From JAFMKE01 sp037624485 (GTDB taxonomy: Bacteria > Bacteroidota > Bacteroidia > Chitinophagales > UBA8649): 64,000 nucleotides of DNA. This document shows positions 44,317 to 52,401 of this stretch, piece by piece. Below the pieces are notes generated by a model that saw nothing but the letters and a program-made list of their open reading frames with translations, ran no database searches and had not been told where the DNA came from. The stretch's first letter is position 1; each line of letters opens with the position of its first letter. The DNA lies in assembly GCA_037624485.1 (NCBI GenBank), contig JASJJC010000021.1, positions 62,001 through 126,000 of the forward strand, read 5' to 3'. The translations under genes and the position numbers were made by a program.

Positions 44317-45627
44317 TTAAATTGCTCTGTTTACATCAAATGATTCCAGTAAATCAGCAACTCGCTTTACAAAACGTCCTCCCATGGCACCATCTACAAT
44401 TCTGTGGTCATAGGAATGTGATAAGAACATCATCTGCCTAATAGCAATAACGTCACCATTTTCTGTTTCCAATACTACTGGCTTCTTTTGAATAGATCCA
44501 ACAGCCAGAATACCAACTTGTGGCTGGTTAATTATCGGTGTGCCCATTACATTTCCAAAAGAGCCCACATTGGTCAAGGTATATGTTCCACCAGTAGTTT
44601 CATCTGGTTTTAATTTATTTACTCTAGCACGATGAGCTAAATCATTTACTTTTTTAGTAATTCCAACCAAGTTGAGTTGGTCGCAATTTTTTATTACTGG
44701 AACAATCAAATTGCCACTTGGCAAGGCAGCTGCCATTCCAATATTAATATCTTTCTTTAAAATAATATTCTCTCCATCCAATGAACAGTTTACATAAGGA
44801 AATTCCTTTAATGCTTGAGCAACGGCTTCAATGAATATGGGTGTAAAGGTTATTTTCTCTCCTTCCCTTTCTTGAAAATCATTTTTTACCTTATTCCTCC
44901 AATTTACAATATTGGTCACATCTGCTTCAACAAAAGTAGTAACGTGCGGAGAAGTTTGAACAGAGTTTACCATATGCTTGGCTATCATTTTACGCATTCT
45001 ATCCATTGCAACAATCTCTATATTTCCTGTATGAGTCTTACCCGCAGTTTTTTCTTCAACTTTCATAGGGGGTGTTGTAATGCTTTGCGCTTGACTTGGC
45101 ACTGTTTCAATGGATACTCCTCTATTTTGTATGAAGCTTTGCATATCTTGTTTAGTTACCCGCCCATCTTTACCTGACCCAGGTATGCGCTCTAATTCTT
45201 GCATAGAAATATCTTCCTCTTTAGCCATACTCATCACCAAAGGTGAGTAAAAACGACTGCCTGCACTGGCACCTAAAGGCGCACTATTTATCTGCGCTTG
45301 AGCAACTTGCACTGTCTCCTCAACGGCTTGAGCAGCAGTTTCAACTGGCTCAGATACTATTGGAGTTTCACTTGTATTATCAATACTTTCAGTTTCAATT
45401 ATTGCAACTGCCGTGCCAACGGGAACAACATCTCCTTCATTGAATAAGAGCTTAGTAATTTTACCGGCAACTTCACTCGGTACTTCACTATCGACTTTGT
45501 CCGTCGCAATTTCCAAAACGGCTTCATCCATTTCAACCATATCCCCTACCTGCTTATTCCATGAAAGGATTGTTGCTTCTATGATACTTTCGCCTAATTT
45601 TGGCATTATTAATTGAACTGTTGGCAT
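44317..45627 (-). CDS. 2-oxo acid dehydrogenase E2, dihydrolipoyl acyltransferase
   Basis: A 436-residue E2 core subunit. Order: one lipoyl domain with the lipoylated lysine K44 in EIATDKVDSEVPS, an Ala/Val/Glu linker (about 90-125), a peripheral subunit-binding domain (FYSPLVMSMAKEEDISMQELERIPGSGKDGRV, about 131-165), and the catalytic acyltransferase domain ending in HSYDHRIVDG (H408, D412). A single lipoyl domain and the overall pattern fit a branched-chain 2-oxoacid or 2-oxoglutarate type more than pyruvate E2. E1 and E3 genes are not adjacent. The lipA gene that makes its cofactor is 0.6 kb away. Confidence 0.93.
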   Translation of the reverse strand: MPTVQLIMPKLGESIIEATILSWNKQVGDMVEMDEAVLEIATDKVDSEVPSEVAGKITKLLFNEGDVVPVGTAVAIIETESIDNTSETPIVSEPVETAAQAVEETVQVAQAQINSAPLGASAGSRFYSPLVMSMAKEEDISMQELERIPGSGKDGRVTKQDMQSFIQNRGVSIETVPSQAQSITTPPMKVEEKTAGKTHTGNIEIVAMDRMRKMIAKHMVNSVQTSPHVTTFVEADVTNIVNWRNKVKNDFQEREGEKITFTPIFIEAVAQALKEFPYVNCSLDGENIILKKDINIGMAAALPSGNLIVPVIKNCDQLNLVGITKKVNDLAHRARVNKLKPDETTGGTYTLTNVGSFGNVMGTPIINQPQVGILAVGSIQKKPVVLETENGDVIAIRQMMFLSHSYDHRIVDGAMGGRFVKRVADLLESFDVNRAI

Positions 45628-45644
45628 TTGCGTTGTATTTTGTG

Positions 45645-45652
45645 CAAAAATA
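45645..45652 (-). promoter_or_regulatory. -7 box for the E2 operon
   Basis: Minus-strand TATTTTTG followed by C, an exact TAnnTTTG match, 17 bp before the E2 ATG. Confidence 0.5.
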
Positions 45653-45714
45653 CTGATTTGCCCGTTTAAAGTTAAATTAAACCAGTAAAACTTTATTCAA
45701 GTAAGATCAAGCCG

Positions 45715-46200
45715 ATGGACTTCAAAATTTATCATATACCAACCAGACAAGAAGGGCAAATCTATGCCTTCCCTGGTCCTTTAACTAATCGGGTTAATGA
45801 CTTTGCTGTCAAGCACTTGAATACGCTAGGTGTGAACATCGTGATTAACTTATTAAGCGAGACAGAAAATAAGGTTCACGCTTTGAAAAATCAAAGAAAA
45901 ACATACGAAGCATTAAATATCCAGTTAGTAAAGTTTCCGATTCAAGATTTTAATACACCAGTATCCTCGGATAATTTTAAAAAACTCATCCGGTGCTTGA
46001 GAGATGAAGTAATTGCTGGAAGGTCAATAGGTATACACTGTATGGCAGGTATTGGACGTACAGGAATTCTCGCTGTATCTTTACTCTGCGCACTTGGTAT
46101 GGGCACACAAGAAGCAATGCAACATGTTTCCAAGCATCGAGAATGTAAGATTCCAGATACGGAAGAACAAATGCAATGGTTGCAAGAATTTAATCAATGA
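45715..46200 (+). CDS. Dual-specificity / tyrosine phosphatase-like protein
   Basis: A 161-residue cysteine phosphatase. The signature loop is HCMAGIGRTG (C109, R115), and D78 in FPIQDFNTP is in the place of the general acid. The fold blocks INLLSETE and ITDxEE-like IPDTEEQMQWLQEF fit small dual-specificity phosphatases. Substrate could be a phosphoprotein or a phosphoinositide-like compound; no dedicated kinase is adjacent. It precedes lipA by 60 bp on the same strand, but lipA has its own promoter box. Confidence 0.88.
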   Translation: MDFKIYHIPTRQEGQIYAFPGPLTNRVNDFAVKHLNTLGVNIVINLLSETENKVHALKNQRKTYEALNIQLVKFPIQDFNTPVSSDNFKKLIRCLRDEVIAGRSIGIHCMAGIGRTGILAVSLLCALGMGTQEAMQHVSKHRECKIPDTEEQMQWLQEFNQ

Positions 46201-46244
46201 TGAACCTCCAAGGGACATTTGTAGTTTAGCATTAAGAAGAATCT

Positions 46245-46252
46245 TATATTTG
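46245..46252 (+). promoter_or_regulatory. Promoter of lipA
   Basis: TATATTTG (exact TAnnTTTG, followed by C) ends 8 bp before the lipA ATG, and TTTG occurs at 46218-46221 as a possible -33 element with a slightly long spacer of 23 bases. The lipA transcript would have almost no leader. Confidence 0.55.
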
Positions 46253-46260
46253 CAATAATA

Positions 46261-47124
46261 ATGAGTATCACAAAGAAAGCAGAACGAATTAGGAAGCCAG
46301 AATGGTTGAAGGTGAAACTTCCTTCAGGAAGACAATCTTCGGATGTCTTGAAGAACGTTGCAAAACATGATTTGCATACTATATGCCAAAGTGGTAATTG
46401 TCCGAATCAAGGAGAGTGTTGGGGCGAAGGCACCGCCACTTTAATGATTTTGGGTAATGTTTGTACAAGATCTTGTCAGTTCTGCAATGTAGAAACAGGG
46501 AAACCCGAAGCAGTAGATGTCATGGAACCTTTTCGTGTAGCAGAATCTGTTAAATTGATGGGCTTGAAACATGCTGTAATTACGAGTGTAGATCGGGATG
46601 ACTTAAAAGATGGTGGAGCAAAAGTTTGGGCGGCCACAATTCGGATGATTCGTAAACATTGTCCAGGAGTTACTATGGAGACCTTAATACCCGATTTTCA
46701 GGGAAAATGGGAAAATCTTCAATATATTATCGATGCTGACCCAGAAGTAGTTTCTCATAATATTGAGACCGTAAAACGTCTTACAAAAGAAGTGAGAATG
46801 CAAGCCAAATACGAGCGCAGTATGGAAGTTCTGTTGCGCTTAAAAGAAGGTGGTGTAAATCGTACGAAAAGTGGAATTATGCTGGGGTTAGGTGAAACAG
46901 ACAAGGAAGTTATTGAGGCTATGGACGATTTACGGAATGCCAAAGTCGATGTCTTAACTATCGGGCAATATCTGCAACCGACGAAGAATCATTTAGCAGT
47001 TCAAGCATATATTCATCCAGATGTATTTAAGAAATACGAAACAATCGGGTTAAGTAAAGGTTTTGCATTTGTAGAAAGCGGGCCATTGGTAAGAAGTTCT
47101 TACCACGCTGAAAGACATGTTTAA
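46261..47124 (+). CDS. lipA: Lipoyl synthase
   Basis: A 287-residue radical SAM enzyme inserting two sulfurs into octanoyl-E2 or GcvH. The auxiliary cluster cysteines are C42, C47 and C53 (CQSGNCPNQGEC); the radical SAM cysteines are C68, C72 and C75 (CTRSCQFC); the C-terminal RSSYHAE serine that ligates the auxiliary cluster is present. VNRTKSGIMLGLGE and VDVLTIGQYLQPTKNHL are also diagnostic. lipB is not in the window. The neighbouring E2 is a direct client. Confidence 0.98.
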   Translation: MSITKKAERIRKPEWLKVKLPSGRQSSDVLKNVAKHDLHTICQSGNCPNQGECWGEGTATLMILGNVCTRSCQFCNVETGKPEAVDVMEPFRVAESVKLMGLKHAVITSVDRDDLKDGGAKVWAATIRMIRKHCPGVTMETLIPDFQGKWENLQYIIDADPEVVSHNIETVKRLTKEVRMQAKYERSMEVLLRLKEGGVNRTKSGIMLGLGETDKEVIEAMDDLRNAKVDVLTIGQYLQPTKNHLAVQAYIHPDVFKKYETIGLSKGFAFVESGPLVRSSYHAERHV

Positions 47125-47208
47125 AAGGGCTCACAGCAAGAGATGTATCGAGTATTTTTTTATTGATTGAGCCAGTTATGTAAATCTCTTTGATTCTTAT
47201 CTTTAGAG

Positions 47209-48270
47209 TTAACTAAACTTCAATACTTCACAGCTTGGCTGTTCGGGCAATTCTTCAGCAAGCAGCCACCTGCAAAATATTATACCCTCTTTATATGCCG
47301 CGGTGCTAATCCAATTGTCTACATCCATTTGCTTATGACTTAAGTAAAGGGTGTAAGTGCCATCCTCGTTAGTTATTGCGCTTTCTTTATTAATACCCAC
47401 TTTATAATTTTTGAAATCCATCGATTGCATCAAATAATTCCACGTTTGAATGCCCCAATAGCAGCACTTAGGAGAGGAAAAAGTAATTTTTAAGTATTCA
47501 TTATCTTTTAATTTAAACTTACCAAAACAATAGATATTATCTACGGTTCCAAAACTACCTTGATCGGCCTCAAAATTAAATGGCGGTAAAAAATTATTTA
47601 TAGGAAAATCAACCGGCAATGGTGCAATCCAAGTCGACTGCTCAAAGAAAGTTGTCATCACTTGAATTCTATTCGCTAACTGTTCATCATTTAATGGTTT
47701 CGATTCACTTTGGGGCGTTACGTTTACTATGGAGAGTTCACTTTCTTGACTATTAAAACGATCGAAAAAATATTCTCTAGTAAAAAGATTGACTACATCT
47801 TCATGCAGTTTAAACTCATTTTTAAGTTTGGGGTTTTGTGTTAGTTTAATTTCAAAACTTCCATCAGCTTCAAAATCGATTAGCGTATGATTAATATTGT
47901 TTGCCTGCCGTTCTACTATACTCCCATCAGCTTCGCCGCCGTATGTAGCAAAAGCTAAATAGCAACTATCAAAGCGTTTACCCTTTATAATGTATTCTTG
48001 ATCGGCCCTTAACTGAGTAAAATAGTAAACTGCATCGACGTTATCTCCTAAGATTTTATGATTTTCGGTAGAAAGTAACATAAAACTAGGGCGTAATGGA
48101 TCGTTGAACAAATAAAAATCTATGCAGGTTCTTAATAAATGGAATAGGTGATTATAACCATCAACATGACCTTGTTGATCAAGATTTTTATCTGGATCTA
48201 AAAAGGTGTTATCGGCATTTTTAATTACCTCTAAAAATTGATTTAATGCTTCTTTGCTTAAGGCTGACAT
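47209..48270 (-). CDS. DUF1214-like protein in the SCP2-sulfotransferase operon
   Basis: A 353-residue soluble protein. The C-terminal half has the pattern of DUF1214 (WGIQTWNYLMQSMDF, then NEDGTYTLYLSHKQ and DNWISTAAYKEGIIFCRW), a family often found near sulfotransferases and lipid-metabolism genes in other bacteria. No signal peptide or classical catalytic motif is visible. It lies 2 bp after the sulfotransferase gene. Role unknown; a part in handling the sulfotransferase product is inference. Confidence 0.72.
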   Translation of the reverse strand: MSALSKEALNQFLEVIKNADNTFLDPDKNLDQQGHVDGYNHLFHLLRTCIDFYLFNDPLRPSFMLLSTENHKILGDNVDAVYYFTQLRADQEYIIKGKRFDSCYLAFATYGGEADGSIVERQANNINHTLIDFEADGSFEIKLTQNPKLKNEFKLHEDVVNLFTREYFFDRFNSQESELSIVNVTPQSESKPLNDEQLANRIQVMTTFFEQSTWIAPLPVDFPINNFLPPFNFEADQGSFGTVDNIYCFGKFKLKDNEYLKITFSSPKCCYWGIQTWNYLMQSMDFKNYKVGINKESAITNEDGTYTLYLSHKQMDVDNWISTAAYKEGIIFCRWLLAEELPEQPSCEVLKFS

Positions 48271-48272
48271 AT

Positions 48273-49523
48273 TTATACTTTATTTAAAAACTGAATGTAA
48301 TTTTTGAAATATTGATTAATTTGGTCATCATCTAAACCGAATTGAGCGAGGGTATAATGATGGACTCCATGCTTTCCTGGAGGATTTTCTGTTAGGAAAT
48401 TATTCATATTTTCTCGGCTTAGGTCACTTAAATCCCAGTTGAATTTTTTGTAAACCTCTTCTACAACAGACATTTGGTTGCCAATAAAGTCGTCAAATTT
48501 TAAATCAATAATTTGCTCTTCTTTGTCAAGTTTCTTTCGCTGCTCTAAAAAACGATTAAATGCCTCACTCCAAAATCCTGCTTGTTCAGCCCCTGTTCTT
48601 ATTGGTTCTTCCTTGTCACTATATAAGGATCGCACGGAAGAAATTAAACTAGCCGCTGAAGCCACAACTTTGCCCGGATGTCTGTGGGTCATGATAATTT
48701 TAGCATCTGGATAAACCGCAAAAATCTCTTCCAAGCGTATAAGATGCACAGGGGACTTTAATAACCATCTTTTCGGATTTAATCCACCTGACTCCAGATA
48801 TTGGAGAAAACGTTTATGCCATCGCATAGTGCCTAGCTTATCGGCTTTATTCAAAAACCAATCCATATAACTTGGTATGTATACTTGCGCGGATGTTTGA
48901 AAGCTATTGAAATCTAAAAAATTGACTCCTATACATTCTTGAGGTGAATCTACCTCCATATGATGCTTTTTTTGAAAGTCTGGCACTAGTTTAAATAATT
49001 GTCCAAATTCCTTTTCTACAGTCTGTTTTTGAGGATTATTTGTATGATTTTCAAGCGTAGATACCGGATACGGTAAGAGACACTCCCAGGCCAACGGTGA
49101 ACGCGTATTCTCATCTTCATTTAACAAAGCATGCAAAATGGTTGTACCTGTGCGAGGCATTCCTATAATGAAAACGGGTTCCTTTATGGGTGTTTGTGAT
49201 AGCTTCGGATTATTGTGGTAAGCTTCTTCTATTTTTAGCCGTTGATATAAAGTTCTATTCAATAAACTCTTAATGGCTAGTGCTCCAAATGAATTGATAT
49301 CGCTTTCAGCGTTAACTGAGTTGACTAATAAATGAATGCCTTCCAAAACGTTTTTAGGTATTTCACCTGTATACTTTGCTTTCTTTATTGCCTTTGCTAT
49401 GATTGCATCTGCACCTAGCTTGAATGGATCTAATCCTATCTTTTTAAAGAACTTTCCCACGAAGTTGATGCCATTAAGCATGGAAGTCCTTTGAATAAAA
49501 ATTTCTTGTTTCTGATTTCCCAA
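48273..49523 (-). CDS. Sulfotransferase family protein
   Basis: A 416-residue PAPS-dependent sulfotransferase-type protein. The 5'-phosphosulfate loop is FIIGMPRTGTTILH (G121-T128), and the 3'-phosphate region is VYPDAKIIMTHRHPGKVVAS with a following serine cluster. H/R residues in MTHRHP are conserved in the family acting on lipid or glycan hydroxyls. The start shown is TTG, 4 bp after the SCP2 stop; an ATG at 49481 is an alternative that drops 14 residues. PAPS synthesis genes are not in the window. Confidence 0.88.
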   Translation of the reverse strand: MGNQKQEIFIQRTSMLNGINFVGKFFKKIGLDPFKLGADAIIAKAIKKAKYTGEIPKNVLEGIHLLVNSVNAESDINSFGALAIKSLLNRTLYQRLKIEEAYHNNPKLSQTPIKEPVFIIGMPRTGTTILHALLNEDENTRSPLAWECLLPYPVSTLENHTNNPQKQTVEKEFGQLFKLVPDFQKKHHMEVDSPQECIGVNFLDFNSFQTSAQVYIPSYMDWFLNKADKLGTMRWHKRFLQYLESGGLNPKRWLLKSPVHLIRLEEIFAVYPDAKIIMTHRHPGKVVASAASLISSVRSLYSDKEEPIRTGAEQAGFWSEAFNRFLEQRKKLDKEEQIIDLKFDDFIGNQMSVVEEVYKKFNWDLSDLSRENMNNFLTENPPGKHGVHHYTLAQFGLDDDQINQYFKNYIQFLNKV

Positions 49524-49527
49524 AATG

Positions 49528-49821
49528 TTACATTAATTGTTTAAGCTTTCTAGCTAAATTCAAATCTCCCTTGACCTTCAGTTTGCCAGTTAAGGTAGCA
49601 ATTAATGGCTTGATTTTTTTCTGCTGAAGTTTAAGGTAAGTGTCCAAGCTCATAGTTATGGTGCAGTCGGCTTCTTCATTCTTATCACTCATTGTGTTTT
49701 CGCCATCGGCTCCATCAATAAGCATGTATTCACCATCCATTATAAATTTGAGCTTTTTCTCAATGGGATCAATCTTTTTGATCTTTTCTGCAAGCTCTTC
49801 TCTTAGTTCAATCATATTCAT
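49528..49821 (-). CDS. SCP2 sterol-binding domain protein
   Basis: A 97-residue single-domain SCP2 protein: KLKFIMDGEYMLIDG, then ADCTITMSLDTYLKLQQKKIKPLIATLTGKLKVKGDLNLARKL, the typical hydrophobic tunnel-forming strand and helix. SCP2 domains bind sterols, acyl-CoAs or other lipids. It is the first gene of a three-gene operon with the sulfotransferase and DUF1214-like genes, suggesting that it presents a lipid to the sulfotransferase. Confidence 0.88.
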   Translation of the reverse strand: MNMIELREELAEKIKKIDPIEKKLKFIMDGEYMLIDGADGENTMSDKNEEADCTITMSLDTYLKLQQKKIKPLIATLTGKLKVKGDLNLARKLKQLM

Positions 49822-50015
49822 GACGTGAATATAATAAAAAACTTCTTAGACTTAATATTCTAAAGTCATAAGTGTAGGTTTTAATCTTACAACCTAGAAC
49901 GATAATAAATTTAATGTAGAATAATGAGTAAGATGCCGTATTTATCAATTTAAAGCACTTTCAAGGAATCTTTTGGAGAGCTGTATTCAATCTCAATAAA
50001 TGTTCTCCCTTTTCT

Positions 50016-50738
50016 TTATAAACCTGTAATAGATATTCCGATTGAAAATGGAGTCATTGCAGGACCTTGGTTTTTCTTAAATAATTCGGTAACACTATAA
50101 AAGGCAATGATATTGAATCCACCATAACCTATACGAAGAGTCGGGCCACCTTTAAATAAAGCGACATCTCTATACCCTTTGGTCTTAACTTTTTTAAAGT
50201 ATCCATTATCTCTATTCGTCTCCTTATTTACAGCTACTAGTCTTACAGAAGATCTAAACCCAAGCGCAAGCTTGAATACATTTCCTTTTTCAGAAGGCTT
50301 ACCAAAAAAACGAAGTTCTACAGGTATTTCCACATAGTTTACGGCTAACTTATGTCTTTTAAACTCATCTTGATCATTGTAATTTGCAATTGGATTGAAA
50401 TCTGTTCCAGTTGAGTCTTCAACCATAAAACTATTGTGGTAATAACTTGAATGACTAAATCCTAGGCCAGGAGCAATACTTACTCTTGAATTTTTTATAG
50501 GGATATCATACATGTAATATAGCCCAACTCCTCTTGAGAGCCATTTGGTTTCAAAGCCATCATTTTCCTTGTGGAACAAATTGTCAAAAGTTAAGTTGAT
50601 CATGAAACGATCGCGTGGTTCCATTTTATCATCCACTGCTATTTCTACTTCCTCCTCATTCACTAACTCTTCGCTTTGAGAAAAGCCCATCACGGAGGTA
50701 CCTAAACATATTAAAGCGACAATCCACATTTTTTTCAT
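50016..50738 (-). CDS. Outer-membrane beta-barrel protein (PorT-like)
   Basis: A 240-residue exported protein: signal peptide ending MGFSQ (about 1-21), a short acidic segment (EELVNEEEVEIAVDDK), then amphipathic strands (INLTFDNLF, GLYYMYDIPI, SIAPGLGFSHSSYYHN, VNYVEIPVELRFFG, VFKLALGFRSSVRL, TLRIGYGGFNIIAFYSV) ending in FSIGISITGL. The YVEIPVELRFF block is typical of outer-membrane beta-barrel domain proteins of the PorT type. It need not be PorT of the T9SS; no other T9SS machinery gene is near. Confidence 0.78.
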   Translation of the reverse strand: MKKMWIVALICLGTSVMGFSQSEELVNEEEVEIAVDDKMEPRDRFMINLTFDNLFHKENDGFETKWLSRGVGLYYMYDIPIKNSRVSIAPGLGFSHSSYYHNSFMVEDSTGTDFNPIANYNDQDEFKRHKLAVNYVEIPVELRFFGKPSEKGNVFKLALGFRSSVRLVAVNKETNRDNGYFKKVKTKGYRDVALFKGGPTLRIGYGGFNIIAFYSVTELFKKNQGPAMTPFSIGISITGL

Positions 50739-50834
50739 TCTGAAGTATATTTTATTTAAACGCTAAATTAATCACTTTAATCTAAAAAAAACGATATTTA
50801 CTTTTTTTAACTTGCTACCACACATTATTTGAAT

Positions 50835-51842
50835 ATGCCAGTAAATAAAGAAGCTTTCCTAAGGTATCGAATTATTGATCGAATGTTGAGAAACAAATAC
50901 AAGCCTTTTCCAAGCATGGATGATTTGATTGATGAATTGGAGGAGAAATTGGGTAAATCATTTTCTATTTCTACCATACAGAAGGATATTAAATCAATGA
51001 AGGAAGATGAGCTCCTGGCCTATAAAGCTCCAATAAAATTTCAGCGAGCACATCAAGGATATCATTACACCGATCCATCTTTTAGTATCACAGAGGTGCC
51101 CCTAGGGGAAGAGGATCTGGATGCAATTGAATTTGCAGCAATGGTTTTACAGCAGTTTAAGGATGTTAAATTATTTGCTGAATTCGGATCTGCTGTGGAT
51201 AAGATTTTCAATGCAGTAAGTGTAAGCTCGATTCTTAGTGAGGATGAATTAGAACAAATGATTCATTTTGAAAAGGTACCCTATTATAAGGGGAGTGAGT
51301 GGATTGCGCCAATTTTAGAATATATAAAGCAAAGGAAAAGCCTTTTACTAGGATATAAGCGATTTGAGGCAGAGGATTCGAAAATGCATCTCTTACACCC
51401 TGTTTTATTGAAAGAGTATAGGAATAGGTGGTATTTATTGGGAATGCTAGAAAAAAATAACCACGTGGTGATGTATGCCTTAGATCGTGTTATTTCCTGC
51501 GAAGATGGAGGTATTTCATATCGTCACCATCATCAGTTCTCATCCAAAAACTATTTCCAACACGCCTATGGAATAACCACTTTTGAAGGGGATCCCGAAG
51601 AAATAGTATTTGAATGCAGTCCCTTGCAAGCAAATTACATTAAAACGCAAGCGCTACATCAAACGCAAAAACTGATTAATGAAACAGAGAAATATGCACG
51701 TTTTAGTTTGAAAGTGGGTGTAACTCCTGAATTAATTATGGATTTACTAAGTTTTGGAGCTTCGGTAAAGATCCTTCAACCGGAGAAACTAAAAAAGGAG
51801 TTAGTCAAACGATTAGAATCTACATTGGCTCAGTACAAATAG
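50835..51842 (+). CDS. WYL-domain transcriptional regulator
   Basis: A 335-residue protein with an N-terminal winged-helix region (about 5-65: FLRYRIIDRMLRN, FSISTIQKDIKSMKED) and a WYL effector domain (about 155-240: LLLGYKRF, LKEYRNRWYLLGM, NNHVVMYALDRV) followed by the WCX C-terminal extension. WYL regulators sense oligonucleotides or other ligands in stress, DNA damage and defence. I prefer the ATG at 50835 over the TTG six bases earlier. No obvious target gene is adjacent. Confidence 0.85.
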   Translation: MPVNKEAFLRYRIIDRMLRNKYKPFPSMDDLIDELEEKLGKSFSISTIQKDIKSMKEDELLAYKAPIKFQRAHQGYHYTDPSFSITEVPLGEEDLDAIEFAAMVLQQFKDVKLFAEFGSAVDKIFNAVSVSSILSEDELEQMIHFEKVPYYKGSEWIAPILEYIKQRKSLLLGYKRFEAEDSKMHLLHPVLLKEYRNRWYLLGMLEKNNHVVMYALDRVISCEDGGISYRHHHQFSSKNYFQHAYGITTFEGDPEEIVFECSPLQANYIKTQALHQTQKLINETEKYARFSLKVGVTPELIMDLLSFGASVKILQPEKLKKELVKRLESTLAQYK

Positions 51843-51852
51843 TTGTTTTCGA

Positions 51853-52065
51853 CTATTGTTCTCCTACTCCAATATTGAGGTTTAATCGTCGACTCTTATT
51901 GATTTGATCCTCAAAATCGCAAAAAAATCCTTGCTGGTGGAGGTATTTAACTTTATCAATTTGAGGAATACTTTGCGTTCTTAAAAAAATTATCGACCGA
52001 AGGGTATCCGTTGTCGTACTGTCTTGTAGACTGAAAAAGCTAAAACAAATAAGAAGCTTAAGCAT
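51853..52065 (-). CDS. Small exported protein, unknown
   Basis: A 70-residue protein with a short hydrophobic leader (MLKLLICFSFFSLQ) and a basic C-terminal half with two aromatic residues around one cysteine (GFFCDFEDQINKSRRLNLNIGVGEQ). The FFCxxED...K/R-rich pattern recalls small conserved secreted proteins of marine Bacteroidota, but I cannot name a family. It overlaps the thioredoxin-like gene by 8 bp, implying coupled expression. Confidence 0.5.
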   Translation of the reverse strand: MLKLLICFSFFSLQDSTTTDTLRSIIFLRTQSIPQIDKVKYLHQQGFFCDFEDQINKSRRLNLNIGVGEQ

Positions 52066-52279
52066 GTTTTAGTATTTTCTGCATAACAAGATGAGCAGGA
52101 GCAACTTTGTATTGCTTCCAAAACAAATCATCTTGTTGAAGCAAGATTAAAGTAGGTAAAAACTGCTCTCCAAATTGTTGTGCATGCATTGTTTGCTTAT
52201 CGATATCCATTTTTATAAACGAAAATTTACCCGAAGTTATATCTTGCTTGTTTAAAGTATTTAAAATGCTGATAGCCAT
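52058..52279 (-). CDS. Short thioredoxin-like protein lacking the CxxC motif
   Basis: A 73-residue protein matching the second two-thirds of thioredoxin: FSFIKMDIDKQTMHAQQFGEQFLPTLILLQQDD has the beta3 strand, the helix and the cis-proline (LPT) of the fold. The first strand and CxxC active site are absent and the upstream sequence has stops, so it is not a frameshifted full-length gene that I can rebuild. It may be a truncated pseudogene or a small structural thioredoxin-like adaptor. Confidence 0.5.
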   Translation of the reverse strand: MAISILNTLNKQDITSGKFSFIKMDIDKQTMHAQQFGEQFLPTLILLQQDDLFWKQYKVAPAHLVMQKILKHA

Positions 52280-52285
52280 CCTTCC

Positions 52286-52303
52286 TGTTCTTATTAAAGA
52301 ACA
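52286..52303. repeat. Inverted repeat upstream of the thioredoxin-like gene
   Basis: TGTTCTT and AAGAACA flank four bases (ATTA), 6 bp before the thioredoxin-like ATG. It could be an operator or a leader hairpin; there is no T run to suggest termination. Confidence 0.4.
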
Positions 52304-52372
52304 ATATATATAAATATTAGGTTCATTTGTACCTTGTGAATAAATTCATAAGGTAGAGTGAATCATTTATTT

Positions 52373-52380
52373 TACTTTTG
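52373..52380 (+). promoter_or_regulatory. -7 box for purM
   Basis: TACTTTTG followed by C is an exact TAnnTTTG match, 21 bp before the ATG at 52402. It excludes the TTG at 52378 as the purM start, as that codon overlaps the box. Confidence 0.5.
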
Positions 52381-52401
52381 CATCGACTAAATGTTTTTTT
52401 C

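Noticed and set aside
44815..45177. 120-codon plus-strand frame within the E2 gene
   Set aside because: Antisense to an intact, clearly conserved enzyme; amino-acid content is not protein-like.
47131..47188. GGCTCA...TGAGCC hairpin after lipA as a terminator
   Set aside because: The arms are six bases with a loop of about 40 bases and no T run directly after the stem.
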